DNA of 64,000 nt from Crotophaga sulcirostris (GCA_013397455.1 VYZB01000240.1:1049553-1113552); one strand, 5' to 3'; shown: positions 51,340 to 64,000, counted from the first letter of the stretch. Numbers and translations: made by a program. The notes: a model not told the origin generated them from the letters alone.

Positions 51340-53790
51340 TTGTTGCCAAAGATGTAATTGAAGCAAGGAGCTGAATGAGATTAGTGAATGGTTTGGATGT
51401 TTGTACAACTAACAGGGGCTTCCGCCGTTGCATTAATGTGGATTTGGAGCCACTGGGGAAAACAGGAGAGAGGAGATGTGGGTGTGGGGAGAGCTGGAGT
51501 GGGCTCGTGGACAAAAATGGCTTGTGCTGGGTGGGAGGGAGCAAAGAGTGGACACCAGCAGAACCTGGGAAATGCGTGGCTGATAACCTCCTTGTGCTGT
51601 TGATCTGGGTTTGGGTTAATGCAGAGCTGCTCAGACCCTGTGAGACCTTCTTCTGTGCTTGGAAAAGCTTGACTCTGCTGTAAACGAGCGAGAAGCCTTT
51701 GTTAAAAGAGAAAGCCCTTGGGTATCTTGTTGGGATGCTGCTGCCTGATGTCCCGCGTCCCTCCTGGTCACCAGGAGCAACGCTGCCTGTGGGGTTGGTG
51801 GCAGCTCGGTGGCACAGCCAGTGGGTTGCCTTGGCAGTGCCAGGCACATTTGCCAGCTCTGCACACATAATTGAACATCTCGGCATCGTTCAGCGTGTTC
51901 TCTGTTTCTCTGCTTGATTTCCTTCGCCGCCAGCGTGTGTGAGAGTGGACAGCAGGCCAAAAAACCTCAATGGCCTGGAGACATGAGCACAGTTAATAAA
52001 CTGTTTGGGGGTGAAGGGAAGGTTCCTGCAAAGCAAAGGAGGGATGGCTTTTGCCTTCCAGCAAGTGCTGGGGGCTGGTGGGGGAAGCAGGACCCACACC
52101 GCCCACCTGGGGCTGTGGGATGGGGCTGATCTGGGGACAAAGCTCCGGAGACTTGCTGTGCTCCCAGCTCTGACCAGCAGCACCATTTGGCAGGAGCATC
52201 CCTGACACTGGGGTCTTTCTCAGTGAGCAACATCTGGTCCGGAACATCCCGTGTCTGCTGGTTTTCAGTTGAAAAGATTGCTTTTGTGGAATTTTTATTG
52301 CTTTTTTTGGCATCGCCTCCCAACCCTTTTCTAAGATGGAAATTGGTCATTAGTGGATTTTATCGAATTTTTATTTTGTTCCCAAGCTTGGTCTTCTGGT
52401 TTCCTCTTCCCAGGGGACTGTAAGATCTGGCTGTTCCTCTGACCCTGTCCCCAGGTTGTGGGAGGCTGCTCGAACAGCTCACAGTGGGAACAGCAGCCAA
52501 GACACCTGGATTTTACAGCTCACCAGCCCAGCATCACCATCTCCATGCTCTTCCCACCGTCACTGTTAGTACAAATCTCCATCAGCCTGACTGCCCTTGA
52601 AACTGTCTTTGATTTTGTAATTCATAAGTAAGCCACCTGCCTCCCCTCCAGTGAACACTGTAGTCAAACAAATTATTTTTTTCAACCCTCCTCATTAGTC
52701 TGTAACTTAATTGAGTCAAGGATTGTTGACTTTTGGATAAACGGCACCTTTTTGATAACCCTAGATAAGCTGGCAGTGCTTGCTGGCTGCACCCATGCTG
52801 TGGATGGTGGCCTGGGTCCCATCTGCTTTCCTTCCAGCCCAGCAGTGTTCCCAGCCAAGGCAATACTGTGATGGAGTGCATCTCTGGGGGAGGCAGATCA
52901 AGGAGGTCCATGTTTGATGGATATGTGAGCTCCTGCTGCTGGATCAAGGGGTCCATGATTGTTTTACTTTGCAGTAGGCTGTAATTTATTGAACTGGAAG
53001 CAATGGAAGATCAGGGAAGGCAAGGGGTTGCCAAAAGCTGGGGAGATCCATCTGGTCTTGGGGGTTGCATGTTGTGCTCTGCCAGCCAGCAGTGGGACAG
53101 CAGGATCTCCAGGAAAAGGGTGACATGGACCTCTGTCCTAAGCACCTATGGTGCAGGTTGGAGGGGTGATGCACGCAAGCCAGGGTAGTAAGGCACCCAC
53201 CAGTCTGTTAGGGTGAAGGTGAAATGGCATCTTGTCTTTCTCTAAACCAGCTCCCCAGGGTTGGAAGGCATCTTTTTGGCTTGATGCTTCCCTCTGGTCC
53301 TGATCTGCTCTCCAGAGGGGCCAAGACCTTCACGTTGGGGAAACTTTGGGTGTGGATGGAGACCCTGGGCTCAACCTCAGCAGAGAGCACTTGCTCAGCC
53401 AGCCTGGTCTGCAGATGGCAGTCACTGCTGAGGTTCCTTGCCAGACCCCAGCAGAGAGTCATCTCTGGGCCCCGTGCTGGGAAGCTCCCCTAGGAGCTGC
53501 TCTGCACTTCATCCCCGGGGATGGGGTACCTGTACTCACTGTCCCTCCTTCCCTTATAGCAGGGGGTTGTGCTGCAGCAAGGGGACAGGCTTGCCCAGAC
53601 CTGGGACCTGTGGGGAACACAGAGCCCAAGAACATTTCATGTTTCCCTCTCGCTGTTGCCAGCATCTCCCCAGCCAGGTCTTGAAACAGGAGGAGGGCTT
53701 CCAGTGGCTACTCTCCCATGTACCAGGACCTTAAGCCTTCAATCCAGCACGTGGTTCCGATTAATGAAAGCTTGCCTCACTTATGATGTG
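51340..53790. other. Unassigned sequence
   Basis: No exon, repeat family or RNA gene recognised. Confidence 0.5.
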
Positions 53791-53794
53791 AGTT

Positions 53795-54098
53795 TGTGCT
53801 GGGGAGGGGCTTTTTACAAGGGCCTGGAGTGATAGAACAAGGGGGAATGGCTTTAAATTGGAAGGGGGAAAATTTAGATTAGACATTAGGAAGAAATTCT
53901 TCATGATGAGGGTGATGAGGCCCTGGCACAGGTTGCCCAGGAAAGTTGTGGCTGCCCTATCCCTGGAGGTATTCAAGGCCAGGTTGGATGGACCTTGAGC
54001 ACCCTGATCCAGTGGGAGGTGTCCCTGCCCATGGCAGGGGGTTGGAACTGAATGGGCTTTGCAGTCCCTTCCAACCCAAACCATTCTATGATTCTGTT
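53795..54098 (+). mobile_element. CR1 3' portion
   Basis: GCTGGGGAGGGGCTTTTTAC, GGTTGCCCAGGAAAGTTGTG and GGGGGTTGGAACTGAATGGG, ending CATTCTATGATTCTG. Confidence 0.92.
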
Positions 54099-54134
54099 GA
54101 GTGCTGGATCGTTTTCCCTGGGAAGGGGATGGGC

Positions 54135-54396
54135 GTACCAATGTGGTACCAGTGTGTGTGGGGCAGTGGTGCTGCCAGCCACTGGGAAGATGTGCCCTGC
54201 CCTGCTGGGAGCTCATGCTTTCAGAAAGCAGGGAGGTGGGAGATGGCATGGAAGAGATCTGCAATGATTTCAGCTGGTACTAACTCCCCTTGAATATCAA
54301 GGAATGGGAGAAAGTCCTTGATTTTTTTGGATGGAGGAAGATGTGTGGCAGCAGCACGTGTGGTGTTTTGTCTTTTAATGTAGGACTTGATTAACT
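54135..54396. repeat. Low-copy repeat, copy B (no CR1 inside)
   Basis: Continuous counterpart of copy A. The CR1 site of copy A corresponds to about 54247-54257, where only about ten bases lie between the shared blocks. A TA/GT-rich stretch then leads to TAGGACTTGATTA, the end of the similarity. Confidence 0.75.
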
Positions 54397-54399
54397 GAT

Positions 54400-56230
54400 G
54401 GTTATTTCTGAAGCTCCTTGGGGATCTCTGCGCCTGAGGCTTGCTGTTAAATCTCTACATAAGGTACAAGCCCAGCACTCCGGCCACCAAGGGCATCCTT
54501 GGGTCACAGGGAAACTGGAGTTGTTCCTCAGGATCAAATGCCACAGACCCATGGTGAGGCTGGAAAGTGGCGCTCACGGAGCTGCTCCTGGCTGAAGGGT
54601 GAGGTGTCCCTGCACATCCCCATCTTGTGACCTTACCTGGCTAAAGCCACTGGAGGCCAGGTTGGGGATTTGTCCTCTGGATGGCTTTTTGCAGGGACAT
54701 CTTGCATCAGATGATTCCCTTGAGGTAGAGGACAGTGGCACAATCAGGGCAAGCCACCCTCCTTTAGGTGACCCATCACAGAGTTTCTCGAGGTGAATTG
54801 CAAAAGGGAAAGCTGTGGAGTTCAGGTTTTGGCATCAAGAAGAGAAAGGATGCCCAGAGGGAGGTTTCTAACCTCTTCCCACCAGGTAAGCAGGGCACCC
54901 TCTGATAAAAACACAGTTAAAAAGCTGTAGTATCTTTTCAGTGGGGACTTGGAGACATCAGGCCATGAAGGTGGGTGATGTAGGGGAGTCCTGACATCCC
55001 TCCCATGTGTGTGCTACCCGTGGGTTGGGATGGGCTCTCCATTGCAGTACTTAGCAAGCCAGGAGGTGGAAGAGGTTCCATGCATGGTGTACCCTGCAGC
55101 CACTTGATGGCTTGAACAACCCAGCATGGGAGCTGGAGGGCAGAGGCGTTGCTCGCTGCCAGCCTGCCCCAGCAGCACCCAAGATGACAGGTCTCCGCGT
55201 GGCATCCTGTGAGGCTGGGATGCCACTCTGGGTCCAGCTGGCCACTGGCCACTGCTGACATTGGTGACTCCTTCCCCACCTTTGCCTCCTCGGGCTCAGC
55301 CGAAAGAGTTAACAAAACCATTTGAGAGGGGCCCCCAGAGGCAACTGCTGGAGGTAATAATCCTCTTTCGGCTCTTTCTGCTTTTCCCCTGCTAATTGCA
55401 GAGTTGACATCGTCCCCTCTCATGAAAGGCTCTTTTGTCAGCTGGGTTGCTGGGCAAAGCCTGCTCTTGGCAGCAGGTTGCAAGACCCTCTGTCTCCTGT
55501 ACATCCCTCTCCGGTCACAGGTAGTGAAATGGCTCTTTCAGTGGCAGATGTCCCTCCCTCCCTGGCTCCCATCTGAAAAAAAAAATTACAAAACCACCTC
55601 CAAAACCTGCTCTTTTCATCCAGCCACGCCTGATTTTCACCCTGGTTCCACCTCGCGAGCGGCGGGAAAGGTCAGCCAGTCTAGACGCCAAGCCCTCAAG
55701 TGTTGTATTTCTTCACCCGCGGGTGTCCTAGCAACAGCATTAATGCAGCGGTGTAAGGTGGACATTGGCTGGGTCCTGCTCCATCCCCGGGCTGGGCGTC
55801 CTGCTGTATGCTGCTCTGCATGGCCGGGCATGGGGAGAGGTGGGATGGACCCCAGGTGCAGCACCAGCCCCACTCCCTGCTCCTGCCTGCTCTGCCGGCA
55901 GCTCCCCATGGTTAGCTTCCATCCATCAGCAGGGAAATTAGGGAATGGGGGATAAAACAGGCTTGTGGGTGTTTAGGCTAGCCACCACCCAACCAGGGAT
56001 GGGGTAGGTCTGCTGAAGCATCTCTGCCCCCACACCGACACCAGCCTTGGTTTGGAGAGTGCCCTGGGGGATGCTCCAGGGCCAGGTACAGCCTGCCTGG
56101 TTGCACCGGCTCCAGCAGGACCACGCTGGGACCTCGGGACAGCCTGTGTTGCTGGAAATCTGACTCTCAGGGTAGAATCAGGTCCCCCAGTGCATCCCCT
56201 GCATCACAGTGCTCGGATCTCTTCGTCCAT
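54400..56230. other. Unassigned sequence
   Basis: No coding exon or known repeat recognised. GC content rises around 55780-56200. Confidence 0.5.
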
Positions 56231-56235
56231 CCCCA

Positions 56236-56732
56236 ATGTCCAGAGGAGGGGATACGAGCCTAGAGGAGGGCTCTGAGTCCAGAGGAGGGCTACGAAGACA
56301 ATCAAAGGGCTGGAGCACCTCTGCTATGAACATAGGCTGAGAGAGTTGGGGTTGTTCAGCCTGGAGAAGAGAAGACTTCAGGGAGACCTTATAGAGGCCT
56401 CCCAGTACCTGAAGGACCTACAAGAAAGCTGGGGAGGGACTTCTTACAGGGGCAAGTAGTGATAGAATGAGGGGGAATGGCTTTAAATTGGAAGGGGAAA
56501 GATTTAGATTAGACATTAGGAAGAAATTCGTCATGATGATGGTGGTGAGAGACTGGCACAGGTTGCCCAGGGAAGTGGTGGCTGCCCTCTCCCTGGAGGT
56601 GTTCAAGGCCAGGTTGGGGCCTTGAGCAGCCTGGTCTGGTGGGAGGTGTCCCTGCCCATGGCAGAGGGATTGGAACTGGATGGGCTTTAAGGTTCCTTCC
56701 AACGCAAACCCTTCTGTGATTCTGTGATTCTA
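56236..56732 (+). mobile_element. CR1 3' portion
   Basis: AGGGCTGGAGCACCTCTGCT, TTCAGCCTGGAGAAGAGAAG and GGCCAGGTTGGGGCCTTGAG, with tail TTCTGTGATTCTGTGATT. The start repeats GTCCAGAGGAGGG twice (56239, 56279). Confidence 0.92.
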
Positions 56733-57089
56733 ATGGGTGTCCAAACACTGGCTGTGCAGGAGTTTCTGTCAAGCTACTGGCAACCCTGATGTGGTTTTGA
56801 CTGATGAACCGCAGTTGCACAAACACCAGGAAACCGCATTTGCTTGAGTAGAGAGTCAAATTTTTTCCGAATTCTTTTGTTTTACTGTTTAATCTTTATA
56901 TCACACTGTTGCTGTTCAGTCTCTTGATGACCCTGGTTTGCTTCCAGGTGTTACTGGGCAATGCTTTGCTGCCCCTGCCTGAGTTCAGATGTGCAGCCAG
57001 TGCCAGCGTTTGGCACCTGAACATCCAACGGGCGATGGTGGGTGCTGTGCAGCCACAGCCAGCAGTCGGAGCCCCCCGCATATGGGGTA

Positions 57090-57820
57090 ACTGCCTTGGC
57101 AACCAATAGGGCCAACCGTACCCTGGGGTGCATCCAGCACTGCATCACCAGCTGGGGGACAGAGGTGACTGTCCCTGGGGTGCATCCAGCACTGCATCAC
57201 CAGCTGGGGGACGGAGGTGACTGTCCCTGGGGTGCATCCAGCACTGCATCACCAGCTGGGGGACGGAGGTGACTGTCAAGCTCTGCTCCACACCGCTGCG
57301 GCCCCGCCTTGAGTCCTGAGCGCAGTTTTGGGCACCACAGTATGAAAAGGATCTAAAGCTACTGGAGCGTGTCCAGAGGAGGCCACGAAGTTGGTGAAGG
57401 GTTTAGAGGGGAAACTGAATGAGGAGCAGCTCAAGCCACTTGTTTTGTTCAGCCTGGAGAAGTGGAGGCTGAGGGGAGACCTCATTGCAGTTTGCTGCTT
57501 CCTCACAAGGGAAGGAGGAGGAGCAGGCGCTGAGCTCTTCTCTCTGGTGACCACTGATAGGACTCAAGGGAATGGCAGGAAGATGTGCCAGGGGAGGGTT
57601 AGGTTGGATATTGGGAAAAGGTTCTTCACTCAGAGGGTGGTGGAGCACTGGAACAGCTCCCCAGGGCAGCAGTCACAGCCTGACAATATTTCAGAAGCAT
57701 TTGGACACAGCCCTCAGACACACGGTGTGAGCGTTGGGGTTGTCCTGTGCGGGGGCAGGAGTTGGACTCAGTGACCCTTGTGGGTCCCTTCCAACTCAGG
57801 TCATTCTGTGATTCTGTAAC
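57090..57820 (+). mobile_element. CR1 copy with an internal 52-bp triplication
   Basis: The longest plus-strand copy. It starts in ORF2 (ANRTLGCIQHCITSW), carries a triplicated 52-bp block, and continues through GGAGCGTGTCCAGAGGAGGC and GGACTCAAGGGAATGGCAGG. It ends CATTCTGTGATTCTGTA after CTTGTGGGTCCCTTCCAACT. Confidence 0.9.
57124..57275. repeat. 52-bp tandem triplication
   Basis: Three near-identical units of CCCTGGGGTGCATCCAGCAC, CACCAGCTGGGGGACGGAGG, GTGACTGT. 52 is not a multiple of three, so it destroys the old ORF2 frame. Confidence 0.92.
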
Positions 57821-57829
57821 TGCCCGCCC

Positions 57830-60530
57830 CTAACATTGTCCTGTTTTAATCTTTTTAAGTCCTTCCTCTGCTTTCCTTGTGATCCCTTCCGGGCTTTCTC
57901 CTGCCCTCTTTTCCTTGGAGAGGAGCCAGTGAGCTTTTCCTCCATTAGCCGGTGCAAGCTTTTGTCCCTCCCGTGCTACTCCCCCATCCTGTTGTTCTCC
58001 AATATCCTGAAAAAGGGGGGTGCAAAGCAACCTCCTCTGGCCAAAAGCAATTTTAAGAACAAAATCTGGGTTTCACCTTTGCGTTGTAGCTGTGTCACTG
58101 CTCTGGCCAAGCAAGCGATGGAGGCAGGGTCAGCCAGGTACCATCACAACCCTGGGAGCTCCTCCAGGCTTCAGCATCCTTACAAGTGGGGTGCTGGAGT
58201 GCACTCCTGGAGGTGATGGAGCCCCTGTGTTCTGGCTGTGGGGTTTCCTCCCTGCAAGCAGCCACACTCTTTAATGAGGTGAGGTGCTGGCAGTGCTCCA
58301 GGGTTGGGAGGAGGGGGGTTCATTCCCCTAACAGCCTGGTTGGGTGCTGCAGGAACAGGCTAGATCTTGCCCGGAGTCCCATAGCTCCTTCAGCCTACCT
58401 ATTGTTTTGTTGTTTGCTTTTTTTTTTTCTTCTGCAATTGGGATGGGTTAAGTGGGGTTTTAGGAGCAGTTTATTTTCTCTTGGATGCTTATAACAGCAC
58501 CAAATAAAAATCCACCACAGGGAAACAGGCTGGTAACGCCGCAAGGAAGGAAAGATGTTGCTCTGCTGATTTATGGGGCTTTTTTTATCTTTACAGGTCA
58601 CTGCTAGCATTTCTGGAATTGGCCTTACTGCAGGAAAAACTGGTTTCAAGCTTTCCCGTTAGGAAGAAAGTTCTGTGATCATGTAATTAAAATGCAGAAG
58701 AAAAAAAAAACCACAAAAAAAAGTTTACCAGAGCAGCTGGTTGTGGTGCTCATAGGCAGGTCCTTTGGTGGCTGTGTGTGTCCTCTGCCTTGCTCTGTCC
58801 TTGGCTGTGCTGCCTGCAGCCTGTGGCAGAAAAAAAATTTGCTTTTTTCCCAGTTTCTGGTCTTTCTGGCTCATGCACTAGCCTACAAAAGCAAAGACAT
58901 CTACATTTTGACAATGGGAGTGTTTTAGTCCATCTTAAGTCAGTTTCCAGTAGTTTTTGGAGTCTTATCTGAACTGGTGCCGGCATCGGGCTGGACTTCT
59001 GGTGGACTGGGGAGGTTGGGACTGTGACTCCCCCATACCATAAATGAGAAGTGATGCATCTGACTCAGCCCCATTACAGAGCTTTTGCATCCAGGGAGAG
59101 CAGCAGGGCTGTGACTGCTTGCAGGGCTTCATCCATGGAGTTCAGGGTCCCCAGGAATGCCTGAGCTTCTTAGGAGGGAAGGAAAACTGTGCCTCCATAG
59201 GATTATTTATTTGCAGTTTCCTCTTTGCTGCCAGGCTGAGAAAGGACGAGGTGCATAGACTTGTGGATTTGGGAGGTGAATATTTTTTCGTCTGGGATGA
59301 TGATAGGTATGGCTCACTCGGGATGTGGGAAAAGACTCCCTGCTATATGGGGTACCTTGAACCCCAAATGTAGTTGTCTACAGTAAAACCATTCCAAATA
59401 GCTTCTCTTTTTAGGGATGACTAAAAGGAGGTCCCCAATGACGTACCTTGTGTGGCTGGAGCAGCCTTTTCAGCCCGCCCCCCCTTTGAACCCTGTGGTA
59501 TGTGAATTTTTGCTTGTGTCAGAGGGTCGGTGGCCGCCAAATCCCTCCCAGTTAAAGGGTGGGAATACCAGTGTGTGCAGCTTGGGATAATTACCAGTTG
59601 TCAGCAAAACAATAGTGGCATTGTAGGGCAGGAGCAAAGCCAAAGGGCCCTGTCTTGAGCCTAATGTTACTTTTCTATTTATGTTGCCATAGTCTTTGCT
59701 GAGAAATGGCCCTATTCTCTCTAATCCTCCTCTTCAGACATGCCTGCTGGGTTTTTTGTGTGGTTTGGGTTTTTTTTTTTTTAACCCTTATTGTTCCAGA
59801 AAAACAGCTTGTGAGGACCCCATCTGTGTGGTGCTGTGCCGTGTGCCTGTTTTCTGTGGCCAACTTCGCTTTGGGATGCCGATGCAGAGGACAGTGCCCA
59901 ACCATGGCATCATCCCCATGCTCAGGAAGGGGTCAAACCTGCTCCTGAATCCCCATCCACATGCGAGCAGGAACCCAAGTTACACCCATCCTTGTTCTTA
60001 ACATCTGTCATGTTATAGATGGTCTCCTCCAGTGCATTAAAGCTATTTATTGATATCATATTTTGCCTTTAAAACCAAGTCTGAGGGACAATTGGTCGAA
60101 TGATGGCTTTTGGTCCCATCTTCTGTTTGTGCTGAGGACTAGTAGATCTCTCGCCCAGCGTGTTTGGTTGTTGGTTGGAGAGGGAAGATGTGTTTTCTGG
60201 CCTCATTCAGGTCTTGCTAGGGTTCCCCAGCACTGAAGGAGGCTTCTCTCCTTTTGCTTGAAGCAGCAAAGTAACCACCACCACCACTGACCTGTTTGAC
60301 CCCTTTAATATCTGTCTCTGATAGTGCTTGGACTTTCTCAGAGATCTGCATTTTGCTGCTTCAATACATTCCATGCCAGAGGAGACACAGACTGTCATCC
60401 TGGTAGGGAGCTGGGAATTCAGCCTTGGCTGACATCAACTTGTCATCGCTCAACTTCATTTCAAGGCTTTCAACTGATTTATTTTTTTATTTAACACTGG
60501 GACATGTGCAGCCAGGTAGGTTCAAGGACC
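57830..60530. other. Unassigned sequence
   Basis: T-runs at 58411-58430 and 59770-59782. No recognisable exon, RNA gene or young repeat. Confidence 0.5.
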
Positions 60531-60569
60531 AGATGATGTTTTCCCTGTTTGAGTGGCCCCTCGTACAGG

Positions 60570-60645
60570 CTGCTAACAAAGGCATTAAATAGTTTTGACC
60601 CCAGCATCCACCCCTAAAAGGTCTGCTGAGCCTCCCACCCCTTTG
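60570..60645 (-). mobile_element. Old CR1 ORF2 fragment
   Basis: AAGGCATTAAATAGTTTTGA and CCCCAGCATCCACCCCT resemble the reverse complement of the mid-ORF2 CR1 segment. Diverged and without ends. Confidence 0.4.
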
Positions 60646-60649
60646 TATG

Positions 60650-63065
60650 TCCCCACCTTGGGAGACAAAAAGCCTTGGCAAGGTCTGACGTGAGGCACAG
60701 TGCCCAGCAGACAACCCTGGGATGGGATGCAATGCCAAAGCAGAATGGCCAAGCTTGGCTGCCTGGTGCAGAGGAAACTTTGGAAAGAGCAGGAAAATGA
60801 TGCCAAAGTCAGCAGAACAGGAAAACTATTGTCTGAGGAGTGCAGAGAGGTGGAAGGACTGAAGAACGGACAAGGAGTCTTATTACCAGCACAGCCGGGG
60901 GGGTTGAAGAGGCTCCAAGCTAAACAAAGTCCCCTGCTCTGCAGGGGAGCAGCGCTGACAAGTCCGAGGCTGGTTGGACAAGTGGAAGATTGCAGCTCTA
61001 AGTCCAAAAAAGAAACCCCTCCTGGGTTCCCTGATTCCCTTTTACCTTTCCATTCCCTATAGTGTTTCTTGCCACATGGCCCAGCAGTAGCCTGGTGGGC
61101 TTGGAGTTTGTTTGCTGTGAGCTGCACTGAGGATGAGGTTATTGAACTGCTGGGTGGCTTTCCCTCACCACAAAGCTGTGGGAACACTCTGTAAAGCATC
61201 CACAAGCTGTGGCAGTTGCAGCAGCATGGAACAACTAGCACCCAGCATCCCCAGCTGGAGGCACATGCAGGATGGTAGCTTCAGGTACTACTTTACTTTG
61301 TTTGGCAGCTCTTTTGTGTTTTGCATGGTGTTTTTTTTTTAGCTGGTATTTCCCTCTGCACTAAGATCTGGAAAAACAACTGGGAATGGGCAACTTCCAG
61401 CATTCATCCTGCAGCCTTCAAAGCTGGTACAGGGGGACGCTGCAGCAGCGCTCCTTGATATTGGCAGCTTAGCATCCTGGCATGGACCAGCACACAAACA
61501 TGGTTGAGGGGTGGGCATGGTGTCCCATGGGCCCTTTCCCTCTTTGTGCCCAGCCCTCTCCATCGCAAGGAATAAGCTTAAGGGAGTTGTGTCCTAAAGT
61601 TTTTGGCTTCATCAGCTTATCTGATGTTTGATGCTGGAAGACTTCGTTTGAGCTACGGGGAAGTGTACCCCACCTGGGTAGCTTCTCCTCCACTTTGCAA
61701 ATGAGCAGGTTGCAATGGCATCGAGCTGGCTCGTAAATGCTCCATCCCAGCCCTGGTCTCCACTCATCCCACAGCGCAGCATCCGTCCTGTATCACAGCA
61801 TCCATCCATGAGCCGGGATGCCAGGAGCTTTGTTCTCCCTGCATTCTGGGTATAAACAGGTGCCTGGGAATAGGATTGAGCTCGCCAGCCACAGACTCAG
61901 TCCCTCAAAGAGATGGGAACCAACCCCCCTCTCTGATAACCGTGGTAGGACCCCCCTGTGCCTGCCTGTATGGTGATCACAGGAGCTGTCAGAGCCCCCT
62001 TGGCTGTGTGCCGGGGCAGGAATGCCAGGAACATGATTGAAATTCGGGGCTTCCCAGCAGTTTGTCTCCCAGGCTGAGCCAGGTCCTTGGTGGGGGGCGA
62101 GGAGCGGGGGAGTCTTCCCCCTCTGAGGAGCAATTAGCCTGCAAGGTGATTTATTAACATGGTGGAGGGTGAGCGAGGGGGTCGCATTCCTTCTCGCATT
62201 ATCTCCAGGCTGTCGGTTGGCCCCGGAGGGAGGTGAGTGATGGGAAGCAGAGCCGGTGGCCCCTTGGAGGCCAGGCGGTGGGGACCAGTGATGGGGCTGG
62301 GGGCTACAGGTCACACCAAGCTCACTTTGTGTTTTGAAGACCTCCCTTGGATTTGGCTGTACCCAGAGCCTGACAGGCCCTCAGCACCATCCATCCTCTG
62401 GGTGACCAGGGCACCTCATGGGGTGGCCAAAGTCACCCCACCCCACTTCCTTGCCCTCGTTGCCAGATAAACCAGGCCCTGCCTTGTCCTCCTACCCATG
62501 TGGATGGGAAAAAGGGGGGACACCAGCATGTGGCTGTCCCTTCTCCAGCTCAAGGCTCCCAGTCTTTGCTGGAGAGTAACCAGTTGCAAGGCAAACTCAA
62601 GATGCCTGCAGTGAGACCTGCCCTTTGGCATGCTGTTCCCAGGGGCTCGACCCTTGTGGGTATTTTTAGCCACACTTGAAAGGAAGGCTGTTTGCTTTGC
62701 ACTTTGCTCGCCCTGCCCGCATAATTTCCCATGAGGGCTGACAAATTAAAAAGCATCCTTAGATAAGTAGGATGGATGCCCTGGAGCAGCGGGTGCCCCA
62801 GTCAAGGAGGCAGGTGACGGCGGGGTCTGAGCACAGCCGCCCTTCTTCCCCACCCAGGGTTATTTGATGGCTCTTGGAGGCAAGTCGTGACATTTTCATC
62901 GTTTATCTTATCGAGGAATTTGCTGGGAGGATGTTTCTGGCTCTCCATGAGTAAACGTTTAGGAACGCTGTGGTCCCAGAGGCTCTGTGGTGTTGGGCAG
63001 CCGGAGGCGGGGAGGAAACGCTGGCCTGGAGGCAGGTCCTGGCAAAGAGGCACCTGCATCACATT
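60650..63065. other. Unassigned sequence
   Basis: The open minus-strand frame 60585-61241 partly overlaps CR1-like sequence and matches nothing known. No other feature recognised. Confidence 0.5.
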
Positions 63066-63069
63066 CAGA

Positions 63070-63228
63070 ATCATAAGTCATAGAATGGTTTGGCTTGGAA
63101 AGGACCTTAAACCCCATCTAGTTCCAAGCCCCCTGCCATGGGCAGGGACACCTCCCACTACACCAGGCTGCTCGAGACCCCATCCAAGCTGGCCTTGAAC
63201 ACTTCCAGGGAGGGGGCAGCCACGGCAT
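63070..63228 (-). mobile_element. CR1 3' end
   Basis: ATAAGTCATAGAATGGTTTG, GGAAAGGACCTTAAACCCCA and GGCCTTGAACACTTCCAGGG. It breaks off at GGCAGCCACGGC. Confidence 0.92.
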
Positions 63229-63763
63229 CAGAGCCATGGTGGGTGCTGCAACCACTGTGCATCCTTATCCTCAGCCCCCGCCTTCCTTCTCGTCTCCCTG
63301 GCTGGGCGCCGATCCAGAGTCGGCTCCCGCTGTCTGTCCCCAGGGGCTGGCTCCACATGGGAGGTCAGTGCCTCGGGATGTGGCAATATCCTCGGCGTGC
63401 GTCTCGAGGAGGGCCTTTTAACTGTTGTTTAGGCTTTTAGATGAAGCACAGATTAAAATCCCAAACAGCGATAGGATTTATAGATACCATCTGCTGCTGA
63501 CAGTCACTGGATTTTTCTGCTCTGTGCATGAGTGCTCCCGTCTCCAGCATTTTGTCTGTCCCCATGTTGAGGTTTCCTTCCTTCCTTTTGCAACAGTATC
63601 CATGGAAGGGGAGAGGTTGGACAGGGCATCGGCATCAGAGGTGGTCCTGAGCACTTGCTCTGCCACAATTTTGTGCCATTTGGAGATGAATGCTTTCTTG
63701 AGCATCCTATCGCAATGTTGTCATCACTGTTGTAGCCCAGCAAGCTTTCGGCAGGCTGCTGAA

Positions 63764-64000
63764 TCACAGAATCATAGAATGGTTTGGGTTGGAAGGGACC
63801 TCAGAGCCCATCCAGTTCCAACCCCCTGCCTTGGGCAGCGACACCTCCCACCAGACCAGGCTAATCAAGGCCCATCCAACCTGGCCTTGAACACCTCTAG
63901 GGATGGCGCATCCACAGCTCCCCTGGGGAACGTGTGCCAGGGCCTCCCCACCCTCATTGTGAAGAATTTCCTCCTAATGTCTAATCTAAATCTTCCCCCT
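63764..64000 (-). mobile_element. CR1 3' portion running off the window
   Basis: TCACAGAATCATAGAATGGT, TTGGAAGGGACCTCAGAGCC and TGAAGAATTTCCTCCTAATG. It continues past the last base. Confidence 0.93.

Noticed and set aside
60585..61241. Minus-strand frame of 218 codons
   Set aside because: Low-complexity Ser/Pro/Leu content, partial overlap with CR1-like sequence, no known motif.

Overview
The window looks like a piece of a bird genome. It is dense in CR1 LINE copies with the typical short 3' tails (ATTCTATG, GATTCTGTG and similar). It also holds a maestro-heat-repeat (MROH)-like exon of the kind expanded in birds, and large introns with canonical GT-AG sites. No bacterial-type operon, tRNA, rRNA or CRISPR array was seen. 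Most open frames are chance frames in AT-poor intronic or intergenic DNA.

Region 12-21578 (+) carries one well supported protein gene: exons 2-11 of an aryl hydrocarbon receptor (AHR) family transcription factor. The order is bHLH, PAS-A, PAS-B, then a long acidic/Pro/Ser-rich transactivation tail. Exon 1, with the start codon and the first half of the nuclear localisation signal, lies before the window. All ten exons keep frame and join through GT-AG introns into 943 codons plus a stop, so the gene appears intact. The bHLH and tail are clearly diverged from the usual bird AHR1, which suggests a second AHR paralogue (AHR1B- or AHR2-type, not resolved here). Its 10.9 kb intron 2 holds a minisatellite, an internally deleted mariner transposon and several CR1 fragments. 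A CR1 copy reaches the splice acceptor of exon 4. The 3' UTR probably runs to an AATAAA at 23531.

Region 23.6-41 kb is intergenic or unassigned. It contains CR1 copies, one lone MROH-like exon (30733-30887) and, on the minus strand, an ERV-L-like LTR with a tRNA-Leu primer binding site (about 30963-31580).

Region 41.6-45.7 kb is GC-rich. It has a TATA-box candidate at 41702, a minisatellite running into an assembly gap (43773-44686), a short candidate exon with signal-peptide-like hydrophobic sequence after the gap (44913-44980), and a five-unit 55-bp tandem array. An uncharacterised gene could start here, but it cannot be confirmed.

Region 46-64 kb has CR1 copies in both orientations, a 52-bp triplication inside one CR1, and two copies of a low-copy unknown sequence, one of them interrupted by CR1. 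No further coding exon could be recognised.
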